25,336 nt of DNA from an uncultured Actinomycetes bacterium (GTDB lineage Bacteria; Actinomycetota; Actinomycetes; Nanopelagicales; Nanopelagicaceae). Below the pieces are notes generated by a model. That model was not told the DNA's origin. It saw only the letters and a program-made list of their open reading frames with translations, and ran no database searches. The position numbers and the translations under genes were made by a program. The first letter of the stretch is position 1, and every line of letters starts with the position of its first letter. Below are positions 16,052-24,148 of this stretch, piece after piece. The stretch spans positions 1 through 25,336 of the forward strand of contig CAIUHY010000050.1 of the NCBI GenBank assembly GCA_903899145.1, in the 5' to 3' direction.

Positions 16052-16741
16052 TTACTTAATGCCAGCAGCAGTGAACGCAGCTTCTAATGCTGATGAATTT
16101 AAATAGGCAGTCTGCGCAATAGGGGTACCATTTATTAAAATAGTCGGAGTCGAATTGATATTAGCTTTTCCAGCATAATCTTCAACATTCTTTGTCCAAT
16201 CAAGATACTGACCATTATTAACGCAATCAGCGTACTTATTTGAAGTGATTCCTACCGAATTACCTAAAGCAATTAATCTTGCATTTGTCCAAGTACCACT
16301 ATTCTCACTTGCGGGTTGAGTTGCAAACAAAGCGCTATGCAACTGCAAGAACTTACCCTGATCCGAAGCACAGGCCGCAGCAGCTGCGGTTAATACAGAT
16401 TCATTTCCAATGAATGACATCGGGTGAAACACCGCATGGATTTTCCCATCACTAATAATTTTATTGATATAAATATGATTTGCTGATTCAAAATCACGGC
16501 AATGCGGGCACTGAAAGTCTTCATAAAAGTCTACTTTGACCGGAGCTTTTGGATTAAAACCAATTCCATAACCATCAGCAGTTTCAACAGCCGAGGGGTT
16601 CGATGCACTTTTAATAGCGTGATTAGAAGCAAGAGCGGCGCCAGCACCAGCAACGACAACGAAAAGGATCATGCCAACAACAAGGTTGCGCGTGGTCTTA
16701 TCGCCTTTTCCATTCGGACCTTTTTTACTTGCAGTTGCCAT
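16052..16741 (-). CDS. Membrane-anchored DsbA-like thiol-disulfide oxidoreductase
   Basis: This 229-residue protein has one N-terminal membrane segment (about 20-39) after a basic tail, then a thioredoxin-fold domain placed outside the membrane. The active site is FQCPHC with Cys78 and Cys81, and a cis-proline loop follows (STPTILING). This is the DsbA / thioredoxin_4 type used by actinobacteria to form disulfides in exported proteins. A GGAG ribosome binding site lies nine bases before the ATG, and the start overlaps the stop of the MauE-like gene by one base (TAATG). The neighbouring MauE-like protein is its probable redox partner. The direction of catalysis (oxidase or isomerase) cannot be told. 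Confidence 0.9.
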   Translation of the reverse strand: MATASKKGPNGKGDKTTRNLVVGMILFVVVAGAGAALASNHAIKSASNPSAVETADGYGIGFNPKAPVKVDFYEDFQCPHCRDFESANHIYINKIISDGKIHAVFHPMSFIGNESVLTAAAAACASDQGKFLQLHSALFATQPASENSGTWTNARLIALGNSVGITSNKYADCVNNGQYLDWTKNVEDYAGKANINSTPTILINGTPIAQTAYLNSSALEAAFTAAGIK

Positions 16742-17244
16742 TATCTTTCTCCACCATTCTCATGATTATCAGTTCCTGTATCTAGGGCAAACTTACCGCT
16801 TGGGAAGTAAGTAATAAAAATTGAAAGCAAAATTAAGCCTATATCTCGAATAATTTCTGTTGCATATGTCCAGGGGTGCACTTTGCCATCAGCGGTAATC
16901 CCGCCGTTACCAAAGCAACCACAATTAATTGGCAACTTTCTTACCCATGCCTGGGCAATGGCAATGACGAAAAGAACCATCAACGTTCCCGCCGCAATAC
17001 TGCTCCATCGCGCCCAGATTCCAACAATAAGAAGAAGTGCAATTCCAATCTCAATCCAAGGGAGGATATAGCCAAAACTATTTGCAATGTTTACTGGCAA
17101 AACTTCATAGACTCGCACCGATGCAGCAGCTTCATGTGGTTTCATTGCCTTAATCCATCCTGCAGCAAGTAAAACTCCTGCAAGGGTCAAGCGTGCAAGA
17201 AATGTAAACCAAGGTTGTGTAGTCGAATTAAAAATCTTCTTCAT
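16741..17244 (-). CDS. MauE/DoxX-like redox-associated membrane protein
   Basis: This 167-residue protein has four predicted membrane segments (about 14-30, 58-76, 81-99 and 132-148), as in the MauE / DoxX family, and a conserved CXC pair in INCGCFG (Cys108, Cys110) between the third and fourth. MauE is needed for disulfide formation in methylamine dehydrogenase, and relatives beside thioredoxin-like proteins are thought to pass electrons across the membrane. Here it is paired with the DsbA-like gene by a one-base overlap, and its ATG overlaps the trpA stop by four bases (ATGA). I infer that it recycles the DsbA-like protein. The family assignment is firm, the exact role is not. Confidence 0.85.
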   Translation of the reverse strand: MKKIFNSTTQPWFTFLARLTLAGVLLAAGWIKAMKPHEAAASVRVYEVLPVNIANSFGYILPWIEIGIALLLIVGIWARWSSIAAGTLMVLFVIAIAQAWVRKLPINCGCFGNGGITADGKVHPWTYATEIIRDIGLILLSIFITYFPSGKFALDTGTDNHENGGER

Positions 17245-18038
17245 GAGCGCTTCATGCTCTGTGCAAGTGCGTGCGCAAGATTTTTCACTTTACTAATTCC
17301 CTCTTCTTCAGATTTAGATTCTTGTATTAATCGAATAAAAGCAGAACCAACTATTACTCCATCTGCATACTGCGCTACTTCATGAGCCTGCTCGGGAGTT
17401 GAAACGCCTAATCCAACAGCAACTGGTTTATCAGTTATCCGACGAATTCTATCGACCAGTGTTTGCGCTCCTGTTGAAACTGATGCTCGTGTTCCTGTGA
17501 CTCCCATGAGAGATGCAGCATAAATAAAGCCAGTTGAAGCTTCGGCAACCTTTTTCAGCCTGTCATCACTCGTGCTTGGTGCGACAACAAATATCCGATT
17601 GCTCTCTAACCTTTGGGTCTCTTCAATCCAATGGGAAGATTCTTCAATGGTTAAATCGGGTGTGATTGCCCCGCTTCCCCCATTCTCCTTCATTGATTCA
17701 AGAAATTTTGTTACACCATAGCGCTCAATGGGATTCCAATAAGTCATCACAACTGTGGGAGCCAATGGCGCAATTGCTTTTACGGTAGCAAAAACTTCAC
17801 GGGAGCCAGTTCTTTGCTTAAGTGATTGATCTGATGCAGCCTGGATTATTGGTCCATCCATCACTGGGTCGCTATAAGGAAAGCCAATTTCTATTGCATC
17901 GCAACCACCTTGAATCATTGCGGTGAGTGTAGAAATCGATCTGGGCTGAGTTGGAAAACCAGCAGGTAAAAATCCAATGAGCGCGGCGCGATTTTCTTTG
18001 CGAGTGTTAACAAATAAGTCATCAAGTGGTGTGCTCAT
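17241..18038 (-). CDS. trpA: Tryptophan synthase alpha subunit
   Basis: This 265-residue TIM-barrel protein cleaves indole-3-glycerol phosphate to indole and glyceraldehyde 3-phosphate. The catalytic acids are Glu50 (DAIEIGFPYSDP) and Asp61 (PVMDGPIIQ). The phosphate site follows in VGLGVSTPEQ and GVIVGSAFIRLI. Indole is channelled to TrpB, encoded directly upstream with no base between the TAA and this ATG. Its own stop overlaps the MauE-like start by four bases. Length and motifs are normal. Confidence 0.96.
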   Translation of the reverse strand: MSTPLDDLFVNTRKENRAALIGFLPAGFPTQPRSISTLTAMIQGGCDAIEIGFPYSDPVMDGPIIQAASDQSLKQRTGSREVFATVKAIAPLAPTVVMTYWNPIERYGVTKFLESMKENGGSGAITPDLTIEESSHWIEETQRLESNRIFVVAPSTSDDRLKKVAEASTGFIYAASLMGVTGTRASVSTGAQTLVDRIRRITDKPVAVGLGVSTPEQAHEVAQYADGVIVGSAFIRLIQESKSEEEGISKVKNLAHALAQSMKRS

Positions 18039-19238
18039 TTACAGTGGAATACCAAAATATGCAGCAGCTGTCTGAACATCTTTATCTCCGCGTCCAGAGA
18101 GATTAATAAGCAATACTGCATCTGCTCCAAGTTCATTTCCTACCTGCATTGCACCAGCTAGAGCGTGAGCTGTTTCGATTGCAGGAATAATTCCTTCTGT
18201 CTTGGAAAGCAACGAAAATGCATACATTGCTTCGTCATCAGTAATTGCACGATATTCTGCTCGTCCAATGTCATGGAGATAAGCATGCTCTGGACCTACC
18301 CCTGGATAATCAAGGCCTGCTGAAATTGAGTGTGACTCAACTGTTTGTCCATTCTCGTCCTGCAAAACATATGAACGAGTTCCATGCAGTACTCCTGGGG
18401 TTCCACCCGAAATCGTTGCAGCATGTAATCCTGATTCGATTCCTTTTCCGCCTGCTTCTAAACCGATGAGGCGAACACTTTTATCTTCAAGAAATGGGTG
18501 GAAGATGCCGATTGCGTTTGAGCCACCACCGACACATGCAAGTACAGCATCTGGTAAACGACCGACTAAATCTAAGCATTGCTCGCGAGCCTCTACACCA
18601 ATTATTCGATGAAAATCTCTGACCATCGTAGGAAATGGATGTGGACCAGCGACTGTTCCCAAAAGATAGTGTGTTGTTTCAACATTAGTGACCCAGTCTC
18701 GCATCGCTTCATTGATTGCGTCTTTAAGAGTCTTGCTACCTTGTGTCACTGGAATAACTTCTGCGCCGAGTAATTTCATACGCGCAACATTAAGTGATTG
18801 ACGTTTTGTGTCCTCTTCGCCCATATAGACAACGCACTCAAGGCCCATAAGAGCCGCAGCTGTTGCAGCAGCAACTCCATGTTGACCCGCACCAGTCTCT
18901 GCAATGATGCGCTTTTTACCCATTCGTTTTGTTAGGAGCGCTTGGCCAAGGACGTTATTAATTTTGTGTGAACCGGTGTGATTGAGATCTTCACGCTTCA
19001 ATAAAATTCTCGCCCCACCAGCATGTTCGGCAAAACGTTTTGCTTCCGTAATGATGCTTGGACGACCTGTATAAGTACGGTGCAGATCAGCTAATTCTTT
19101 TTGAAAAGCAGGATCATTAAGTGCAGTCTCATGCGCGAGTGTTAATTCATCCAAAGCAGCGATAAGGGCTTCAGGGACAAATCTTCCACCGTATGGGCCG
19201 AAATGACCAAGGATTTGTGAATCAGCTAGAGGGGTCAT
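18039..19238 (-). CDS. trpB: Tryptophan synthase beta subunit
   Basis: This 399-residue PLP enzyme joins indole and serine to make tryptophan. The Schiff-base lysine is Lys92 in the TrpB motif DLNHTGSHKINN. The phosphate-binding loop CVGGGSNAIGIF lies near residue 240, and HSISAGLDYPGVGPEH is the conserved interface stretch. The N-terminal FGPYGGRFVPEAL is the standard TrpB opening (TrpB1 rather than TrpB2). It follows trpC by 20 bases and runs straight into trpA. No recognisable ribosome binding site was seen, so it may depend on coupling. Confidence 0.97.
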   Translation of the reverse strand: MTPLADSQILGHFGPYGGRFVPEALIAALDELTLAHETALNDPAFQKELADLHRTYTGRPSIITEAKRFAEHAGGARILLKREDLNHTGSHKINNVLGQALLTKRMGKKRIIAETGAGQHGVAAATAAALMGLECVVYMGEEDTKRQSLNVARMKLLGAEVIPVTQGSKTLKDAINEAMRDWVTNVETTHYLLGTVAGPHPFPTMVRDFHRIIGVEAREQCLDLVGRLPDAVLACVGGGSNAIGIFHPFLEDKSVRLIGLEAGGKGIESGLHAATISGGTPGVLHGTRSYVLQDENGQTVESHSISAGLDYPGVGPEHAYLHDIGRAEYRAITDDEAMYAFSLLSKTEGIIPAIETAHALAGAMQVGNELGADAVLLINLSGRGDKDVQTAAAYFGIPL

Positions 19239-19258
19239 AGGTAAACGGTACCAGCAGA

Positions 19259-20032
19259 CTATTTGCCGAGGAGAGTTGAAATTGCACGTACTGGATCTCC
19301 CGCACGGACAAGAGTCTCCCCTACTAATATTGCCTTTACGCCCACTTGTTCAGCTTTATAGACTTGATCGCGAGTAGAAATACCAGATTCAGCAACCCGC
19401 AAAATTTCTTCTGGAAGCGCTGGAAGTAAATCTGCAAATGCATTCTCATTGATTTCTAGGGTCTTTAGATTTCGAGCATTCACTCCAATAATTTTGGGTG
19501 AAATTTTCAATGCGCGCTCTATCTCACTCTTGTCGTGAACTTCAACTAATACATTCATACCTAAATCTATTGCGAGTGTGTAGTAATCCCTAAGTTGCTG
19601 ATCGTTCAGGGCAGCAACGATAAGTAACATGAGGTCTGCTCCAAGTGCACGTGTTTCATATACTTGGAACTGAGTTACTATAAAGTCTTTTCGCAAAACT
19701 GGAATTTTTACAGCATCTCTTACTGCAACTAAATCTTCTATCTTCCCACCAAATCTGCGTTGCTCGGTAAGAACGCTAATAACTGCCGCTCCTCCTTTTT
19801 CATAAGAGTGTCCAAGGGCCACGGGATCGGCAATCGTAGCTAGAGCTCCTTTGCTTGGTGAAGACCGTTTTATTTCTGCAATGATTTGTGTGCCAGGTTT
19901 ATTTAAAGCTACATACGCATCTCTAGGTGATGGCGCTTGGGAAGCCTTCTTTTTAATTTCATCAATAGAGATTTGTCTTGCAGCCACGTCTTCTAATACT
20001 CCAGCAACAATGGAATCAAGTGCCGAACTCAT
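19259..20032 (-). CDS. trpC: Indole-3-glycerol-phosphate synthase
   Basis: This 257-residue TIM-barrel enzyme closes the indole ring from CdRP. It shows IIAEIKRSSPSKG (Glu53, Lys55), VLRKDFIVTQFQVYE with Lys115, VEVHDKSEIERAL, GVNARNLKTLEIN, VAESGIS and ILVGETLVRAGDP, all standard for TrpC. No TrpF domain is fused, so phosphoribosylanthranilate isomerase must come from elsewhere, and PriA in this window can supply it. The ATG overlaps the stop of the upstream 55-codon gene by four bases (ATGA). Confidence 0.97.
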   Translation of the reverse strand: MSSALDSIVAGVLEDVAARQISIDEIKKKASQAPSPRDAYVALNKPGTQIIAEIKRSSPSKGALATIADPVALGHSYEKGGAAVISVLTEQRRFGGKIEDLVAVRDAVKIPVLRKDFIVTQFQVYETRALGADLMLLIVAALNDQQLRDYYTLAIDLGMNVLVEVHDKSEIERALKISPKIIGVNARNLKTLEINENAFADLLPALPEEILRVAESGISTRDQVYKAEQVGVKAILVGETLVRAGDPVRAISTLLGK

Positions 20033-20196
20033 TTTTCATCACCAACCGTAGGGTCAATTCCTTCTGTCAATGCATTCCAAGGAGTGGGGGATTTTGGTTC
20101 ATATTTTTTAGATAACCCGCGCCTTATTAATCGTATAGAAAAATAGAAACCTAGTAAGAAAACAACACCTATAAGTATTAACTTAGTAACAAGCAT
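20029..20196 (-). CDS. Small single-span membrane protein between trpE and trpC
   Basis: This 55-residue frame fills the space between trpE and trpC exactly. Its ATG overlaps the trpE stop by one base (TAATG), and its TGA overlaps the trpC ATG by four (ATGA). A hydrophobic segment (about residues 5-20) is followed by a basic turn (RLIRRGLSKK) and a soluble tail ending TPWNALTEGIDPTVGDEK. From memory, the Trp-biosynthesis-associated membrane protein family of actinobacteria (TIGR02234), encoded at this position, also ends in a W-x-A-L-x-x-G-x-DPT tail. This looks like a minimal version that keeps only the last membrane helix and that tail. The function is unknown. The exact overlaps on both sides are the main evidence that it is translated. 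Confidence 0.78.
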   Translation of the reverse strand: MLVTKLILIGVVFLLGFYFSIRLIRRGLSKKYEPKSPTPWNALTEGIDPTVGDEK

Positions 20197-21692
20197 TAGA
20201 TACTTCGCATTTCATTAGCTGATGCAATAGCGCCTAAAACTGCCGCAGCTTTATTCTGGCATTCCATATCTTCAGAAGCGGCAATAGAGTCAGCCACAAT
20301 TCCTGCCCCTGCTTGAACATAAGCCTTTCCATTCTTAATGACAGCAGTTCTAATCGCAATACATGCATCAATATTTCCACTGAAATCGAGATAACCAATT
20401 GTCCCGCCATATATTCCACGCCTTGTAGGTTCATTTTCTTCAATGATCTGCATTGCACGTGGCTTTGGCGCCCCCGACAATGTTCCGGCTGGAAATACTG
20501 CAAGCAGTGCATCTACTGGCTTATATACAGGAGCGAGCTTCCCTGTCACGGTAGAAACGATGTGCATGACATGTGAATAGCGTTCGAGTTTCATAAACTC
20601 GATAACTTCAACTGAGCCGGGTTTGCATGTGCGCCCAAGATCGTTTCGCCCAAGATCAACAAGCATGAGGTGTTCAGCCCTCTCTTTAGGGTCTGCCATC
20701 AACTCTTCACCCAAGCGAATATCTTTCTCTGGGTCATCTGATCGAGGCCTTGTTCCTGCTATGGGATGGATCATCACTTCATCGCCGTGAATTTTAACTA
20801 GTGCCTCTGGACTTGAGCCAACGACTTCTAAACCATTATGGAATCTAAATAGATACATATAAGGACTTGGGTTAGACGCTCGTAGCGCTCGATACACATC
20901 AAAAGCATCTGCTTTCACATCCATGACAAAGCGTTGAGAAAGTACAACTTGGAATGCCTCTCCGCTTCGTATCTCTTCCTTAATATTTTCAACACGCGCT
21001 TGAAACTCTGTAGAGCTTGTACGACGCTCATAGATCGGCTCAACTTTCACTATCTCTCGGCTGATTTCAGCAGTTGTTGGAGCCTTAAGGGTTACTTCTA
21101 ATTGATCAAGTCGCTTGTTTGCATCCGCGTATGCGTCATCAACACCATCTGTACTTCCATTCCAATTAATTGCGTTAGCAATCAAAGTGAGAGAGCCATT
21201 GAAGTGATCAAAGACCGCTAGGTCAGATGTCAGCATGAATGCAATTTCAGGAAGTTCAATCTCCGTGTCGGTAATATTTGGAAGTTTCTCAAGTCTGCGA
21301 ACAATGTCATAACCTGCATAACCAACTAGCCCACCAGTAAGTGGAGGTAACCCAGGAATATGAGGCGAACGTAAATGCGTTGCTGCAATCTTGAGGGCAT
21401 CGAGTGGATCAATTCCAACCGGTGCTCCAGATGGCACTGTGCCAATCCATGCTGCCTTTCCATCAATTTCAGTAAGAGTTGATTGTGAGTGGATTCCGAT
21501 AAATGAATAGCGTGACCAGGCTCCCCCAACTTCAGCAGATTCTAAAAGAAAGGTCCCTGATCGGTTCCCAGCAAGCTTATGATAAATCGTAAGCGGTGTC
21601 TGTGTATCTGCTAAATACTTTCTAGCAACAGGAATCACATTATAAGATCGTGCAAATTCACGAAACTCTTCTAAAGTTATTTGATTATTCAA
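20196..21692 (-). CDS. trpE: Anthranilate synthase component I
   Basis: This enzyme converts chorismate to anthranilate with ammonia from TrpG (not in this window). The N-terminal tryptophan-feedback motif LLESAE is intact (residues 49-54 from my start). The chorismate-binding half includes VVGSSPEALVKI, HPIAGTRPR, LVDLGRNDLGRT and AVFPAGTLSGAPKPRAM. I choose TTG at 21692 (MNNQITLEEF, 498 residues) because homologues have only about ten residues before this point. A second TTG at 21704 is possible. A longer frame opens with GTG at 21749, but that lies well inside hisI. There is no clear ribosome binding site. The start overlaps hisI by 8 bases, so trpE belongs to the his transcript. Confidence 0.93.
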   Translation of the reverse strand: MNNQITLEEFREFARSYNVIPVARKYLADTQTPLTIYHKLAGNRSGTFLLESAEVGGAWSRYSFIGIHSQSTLTEIDGKAAWIGTVPSGAPVGIDPLDALKIAATHLRSPHIPGLPPLTGGLVGYAGYDIVRRLEKLPNITDTEIELPEIAFMLTSDLAVFDHFNGSLTLIANAINWNGSTDGVDDAYADANKRLDQLEVTLKAPTTAEISREIVKVEPIYERRTSSTEFQARVENIKEEIRSGEAFQVVLSQRFVMDVKADAFDVYRALRASNPSPYMYLFRFHNGLEVVGSSPEALVKIHGDEVMIHPIAGTRPRSDDPEKDIRLGEELMADPKERAEHLMLVDLGRNDLGRTCKPGSVEVIEFMKLERYSHVMHIVSTVTGKLAPVYKPVDALLAVFPAGTLSGAPKPRAMQIIEENEPTRRGIYGGTIGYLDFSGNIDACIAIRTAVIKNGKAYVQAGAGIVADSIAASEDMECQNKAAAVLGAIASANEMRSI

Positions 21693-22035
21693 AGTCAGTA
21701 TCAATTTCGTTATGGAAACAAGTTCGCTGACCCGTATGGCAAGCAGCACCTACCTGATGAACCTGAAGCAAAACTGCATCAGCGTCGCAATCAAATGCAA
21801 TACTTACCAACTTTTGAGTGTGACCAGAGGTAGCACCCTTTTGCCAGAGTTCATTTCTGCTTCTACTCCAGTATGTAACATCACCAGTTTCAAGTGTTTG
21901 CGTGAGGGCCTGCTTATTCATCCACCCCAACATAAGCACATCTTTGCTCTGGGCATCTTGCGCGATCGCAGCAACCAATTCTCCGACAGCAAATCTTTCA
22001 TCTATCTGGGTTGGTATCACTACTGGATTTGCCAT
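21685..22035 (-). CDS. hisI: Phosphoribosyl-AMP cyclohydrolase
   Basis: This 116-residue enzyme opens the adenine ring of phosphoribosyl-AMP in the third step of histidine synthesis. It shows LGWMNKQALTQTL, YWSRSRNELWQKGATSGHTQ, the metal-binding DCDADAVLLQV (Asp82, Asp84, Asp86) and ACHTGQRTCF (Cys99, Cys106). It is the stand-alone cyclohydrolase, with no HisE domain fused, so hisE must lie elsewhere, as is usual in actinobacteria. It follows hisF by 24 bases and overlaps trpE by 8. Confidence 0.96.
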   Translation of the reverse strand: MANPVVIPTQIDERFAVGELVAAIAQDAQSKDVLMLGWMNKQALTQTLETGDVTYWSRSRNELWQKGATSGHTQKLVSIAFDCDADAVLLQVHQVGAACHTGQRTCFHNEIDTDFE

Positions 22036-22059
22036 GGTCGTATTCTGCCTTAAAGCGGG

Positions 22060-22821
22060 TTAGAGGCGGACCGAATATCCCTTTTTACTCAAAAACTCTT
22101 TCACATCATGAATCGTAAATGTCCCGAAGTGGAAAACACTTGCTGCCAGCAATGCGTCAGCACCAGCGTCTAGAGCTAGGGCAAAATCATCTAGTTTTCC
22201 CGCTCCTCCACTTGCAATCAGGGGAACTCTTGTCCTGCTACGGACTTGCGTAATCATTTCTATATCAAAACCTTCACGTGTTCCATCAGCGTCCATAGAG
22301 TTAAGAAGAATCTCACCTACCCCTCGAGATGTTGCATCTTCGACCCATGCAAGTGCGTCAAGTCCGGCACCTTGTCTGCCACCATGAGTGGTTACTTCAA
22401 ATCCAGATGGTGTTTTTCCACGACGGGCATCAACAGAAAGAACAAGGACTTGATCCCCAAAACGATCAGAGATTTCACTGATAAGTTCAGGGCGATTAAT
22501 TGCAGCAGTGTTGATACTTACTTTATCCGCCCCTGCACGAAGGAGTGCATCAACATCATCAACACTTCGAATCCCCCCGCCTACCGTAAGTGGAATAAAT
22601 ACTTGTTCAGCAGTTCTTGCCACCATCCCTAAAGTTGTTGAGCGCTCTTCAACTGAAGCAGAAATATCTAGGAAGGTGAGCTCATCTGCTCCTACAACCC
22701 CATATAACTTTGCAAGTTCAACGGGGTCCCCAGCATCAACTAAGTTTTGAAAATTAACACCTTTAACTACCCGGCCATTGGCAACGTCTAAACAAGGGAT
22801 GATTCGCTTAGCTAAAGTCAT
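22060..22821 (-). CDS. hisF: Imidazole glycerol phosphate synthase, cyclase subunit
   Basis: This 253-residue TIM barrel uses ammonia from HisH to convert PRFAR into imidazole glycerol phosphate and AICAR. The catalytic acids are Asp12 (RIIPCLDVANGRVVKG) and Asp131 (VLSVDARRG). The repeated phosphate loops TVGGGIRSVDDVDALLRAGADKV and ASGGAGKLDDF are present. The ATG overlaps the priA stop by four bases (ATGA). HisH, its glutaminase partner, is encoded two genes upstream in the same run. Confidence 0.97.
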   Translation of the reverse strand: MTLAKRIIPCLDVANGRVVKGVNFQNLVDAGDPVELAKLYGVVGADELTFLDISASVEERSTTLGMVARTAEQVFIPLTVGGGIRSVDDVDALLRAGADKVSINTAAINRPELISEISDRFGDQVLVLSVDARRGKTPSGFEVTTHGGRQGAGLDALAWVEDATSRGVGEILLNSMDADGTREGFDIEMITQVRSRTRVPLIASGGAGKLDDFALALDAGADALLAASVFHFGTFTIHDVKEFLSKKGYSVRL

Positions 22822-23552
22822 TTGTTCGCCTCACTGAGCGCTTGCTGGAGTGTGAAGGCTCCCGCATAGAGCGCCTTACCAACTATCACACCTTCTATGC
22901 CAATTGAAGTGAGTGCACGTATTTCTTCTAGGTCTTTTAAGTTAGAAACACCACCGCTTGCAACAACTGGCTTGGTAGTTGCCGCACAAACTTCTCGCAA
23001 TAAAGAAAGATTGGGACCAGTAAGCGTTCCATCTTTAGCAACATCAGTCACAATATATCTAGCACAACCATCGCGATCTAAACGTTCAAGTGTTTCAAAT
23101 AAATCGCCACCTTCTTTTGTCCAACCCCGGGCTGCAAGGGTGTGGCCTCTTACATCAAGACCAACTGCGATGCGATCACCAAATTCAGCAATTACTTTTG
23201 CAGTCCAGTCAGGGTTTTCTAGCGCAGCGGTTCCAAGATTTACTCGAGTGCATCCAGTGGCAAGTGCGCGGCGTAAAGAATCGTCATCTCGGATTCCTCC
23301 AGATAGTTCTACTTTAATATCAACGCTTTTGATTACTTCTTCAAGGAGCACCGCATTACTACCTAAACCAAAAGCTGCATCGATATCAACTAAATGGATC
23401 CACTCTGTGCCTGCATCAGCAAATTCTTTAGCTACTTCAATAGGTAATCCATATTGGCTTGTTGCGCTGAGCTCACCTTGAACAAGTCGAACGGCACGTC
23501 CATCTTTGACATCAATCGCAGGGAGTAGTTCAAGCTTTTTTATCGTACTCAT
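22818..23552 (-). CDS. priA: Bifunctional phosphoribosyl isomerase (HisA/TrpF)
   Basis: This 244-residue TIM barrel carries out the Amadori rearrangement of ProFAR (His pathway) and, in actinobacteria, also of phosphoribosylanthranilate (Trp pathway). Asp14 and Asp174 (TDVAKDGT) are the catalytic pair. Arg22 and the RGW stretch with Trp144 correspond to residues linked to dual specificity in mycobacterial PriA. The segments RVNLGTAALENPDW, GGDLFETLERLDRDGC and VGKALYAGAFTL are PriA-like. I use the ATG at 23552, which overlaps the hisH stop by one base (TGATG). A TTG at 23570 would add six residues. No trpF gene is in the trp group here, which supports the dual role. Confidence 0.93.
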   Translation of the reverse strand: MSTIKKLELLPAIDVKDGRAVRLVQGELSATSQYGLPIEVAKEFADAGTEWIHLVDIDAAFGLGSNAVLLEEVIKSVDIKVELSGGIRDDDSLRRALATGCTRVNLGTAALENPDWTAKVIAEFGDRIAVGLDVRGHTLAARGWTKEGGDLFETLERLDRDGCARYIVTDVAKDGTLTGPNLSLLREVCAATTKPVVASGGVSNLKDLEEIRALTSIGIEGVIVGKALYAGAFTLQQALSEANK

Positions 23553-24148
23553 CAGAGGGTCTTTGCCCAATTTGAAATTAACCGAGCGCCATTGGCTCCA
23601 CTTTTTTCGGGGTGAAATTGCACAGCACTTACTGAGCCGCGTTCAACTGCAGATAGAAACTCTTCGCCGTATTCAGTCCAACTATTAACAGCATCTGGCA
23701 CAGTATGCTTTGCTGCGTATGAATGCACGAAATAAAACGACGCACCATCTAGGCCTTCAAATAATTTTGTACCTTTACCTGAAGAAACCGTATTCCAACC
23801 AATGTGGGGCAATATTTGAGATTTAAGTTCACTTACTTCGCCAGGCAATACCCCAACACCCGTTGCGCCGCCTTTTTCAGTACCTCGTTCAAAAAGTATC
23901 TGCAACCCCACACAGATACCAATAATGGGTTTACCAGCAGCAACTTGGTTCATAATTATTTCTCTTCCACCAACATCTACTAATTGCTTCATACATGCCC
24001 CATAAGCGCCAACGCCTGGTACGACTAAGCCATCACTATCCGCGCATAACTTGGGATCAGATGTAATGACCGTCTTGATCCCAGTTAATTCAAATGCACG
24101 CTGCACCGAACGAAGGTTGCCAGAACCATAGTCAAGAATTGCAATCAA
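23552..24148 (-). CDS. hisH: Imidazole glycerol phosphate synthase, glutamine amidotransferase subunit
   Basis: This 198-residue class-I glutaminase provides ammonia to HisF. The nucleophile is Cys79 in IIGICVGLQILFE, with His179 and Glu181 in VQFHPEKSG completing the triad. The N-terminal ILDYGSGNLRSVQRA and VPGVGAYGACM (oxyanion region) are typical of HisH. Its ATG overlaps the hisB stop by four bases and its stop overlaps the priA start by one. The length is normal. Confidence 0.97.
   Translation of the reverse strand: MIAILDYGSGNLRSVQRAFELTGIKTVITSDPKLCADSDGLVVPGVGAYGACMKQLVDVGGREIIMNQVAAGKPIIGICVGLQILFERGTEKGGATGVGVLPGEVSELKSQILPHIGWNTVSSGKGTKLFEGLDGASFYFVHSYAAKHTVPDAVNSWTEYGEEFLSAVERGSVSAVQFHPEKSGANGARLISNWAKTL

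Noticed and set aside
21693..21749. Longer N-terminus for trpE starting at GTG 21749
   Set aside because: It would overlap hisI by 65 bases, and homologues have only a short stretch before the TLEEF region.
22897..23481. 194-codon plus-strand open frame opposite priA
   Set aside because: It is the antisense shadow of a clearly conserved gene, its composition is Ser/Arg/Pro-rich, and it has no start signal.
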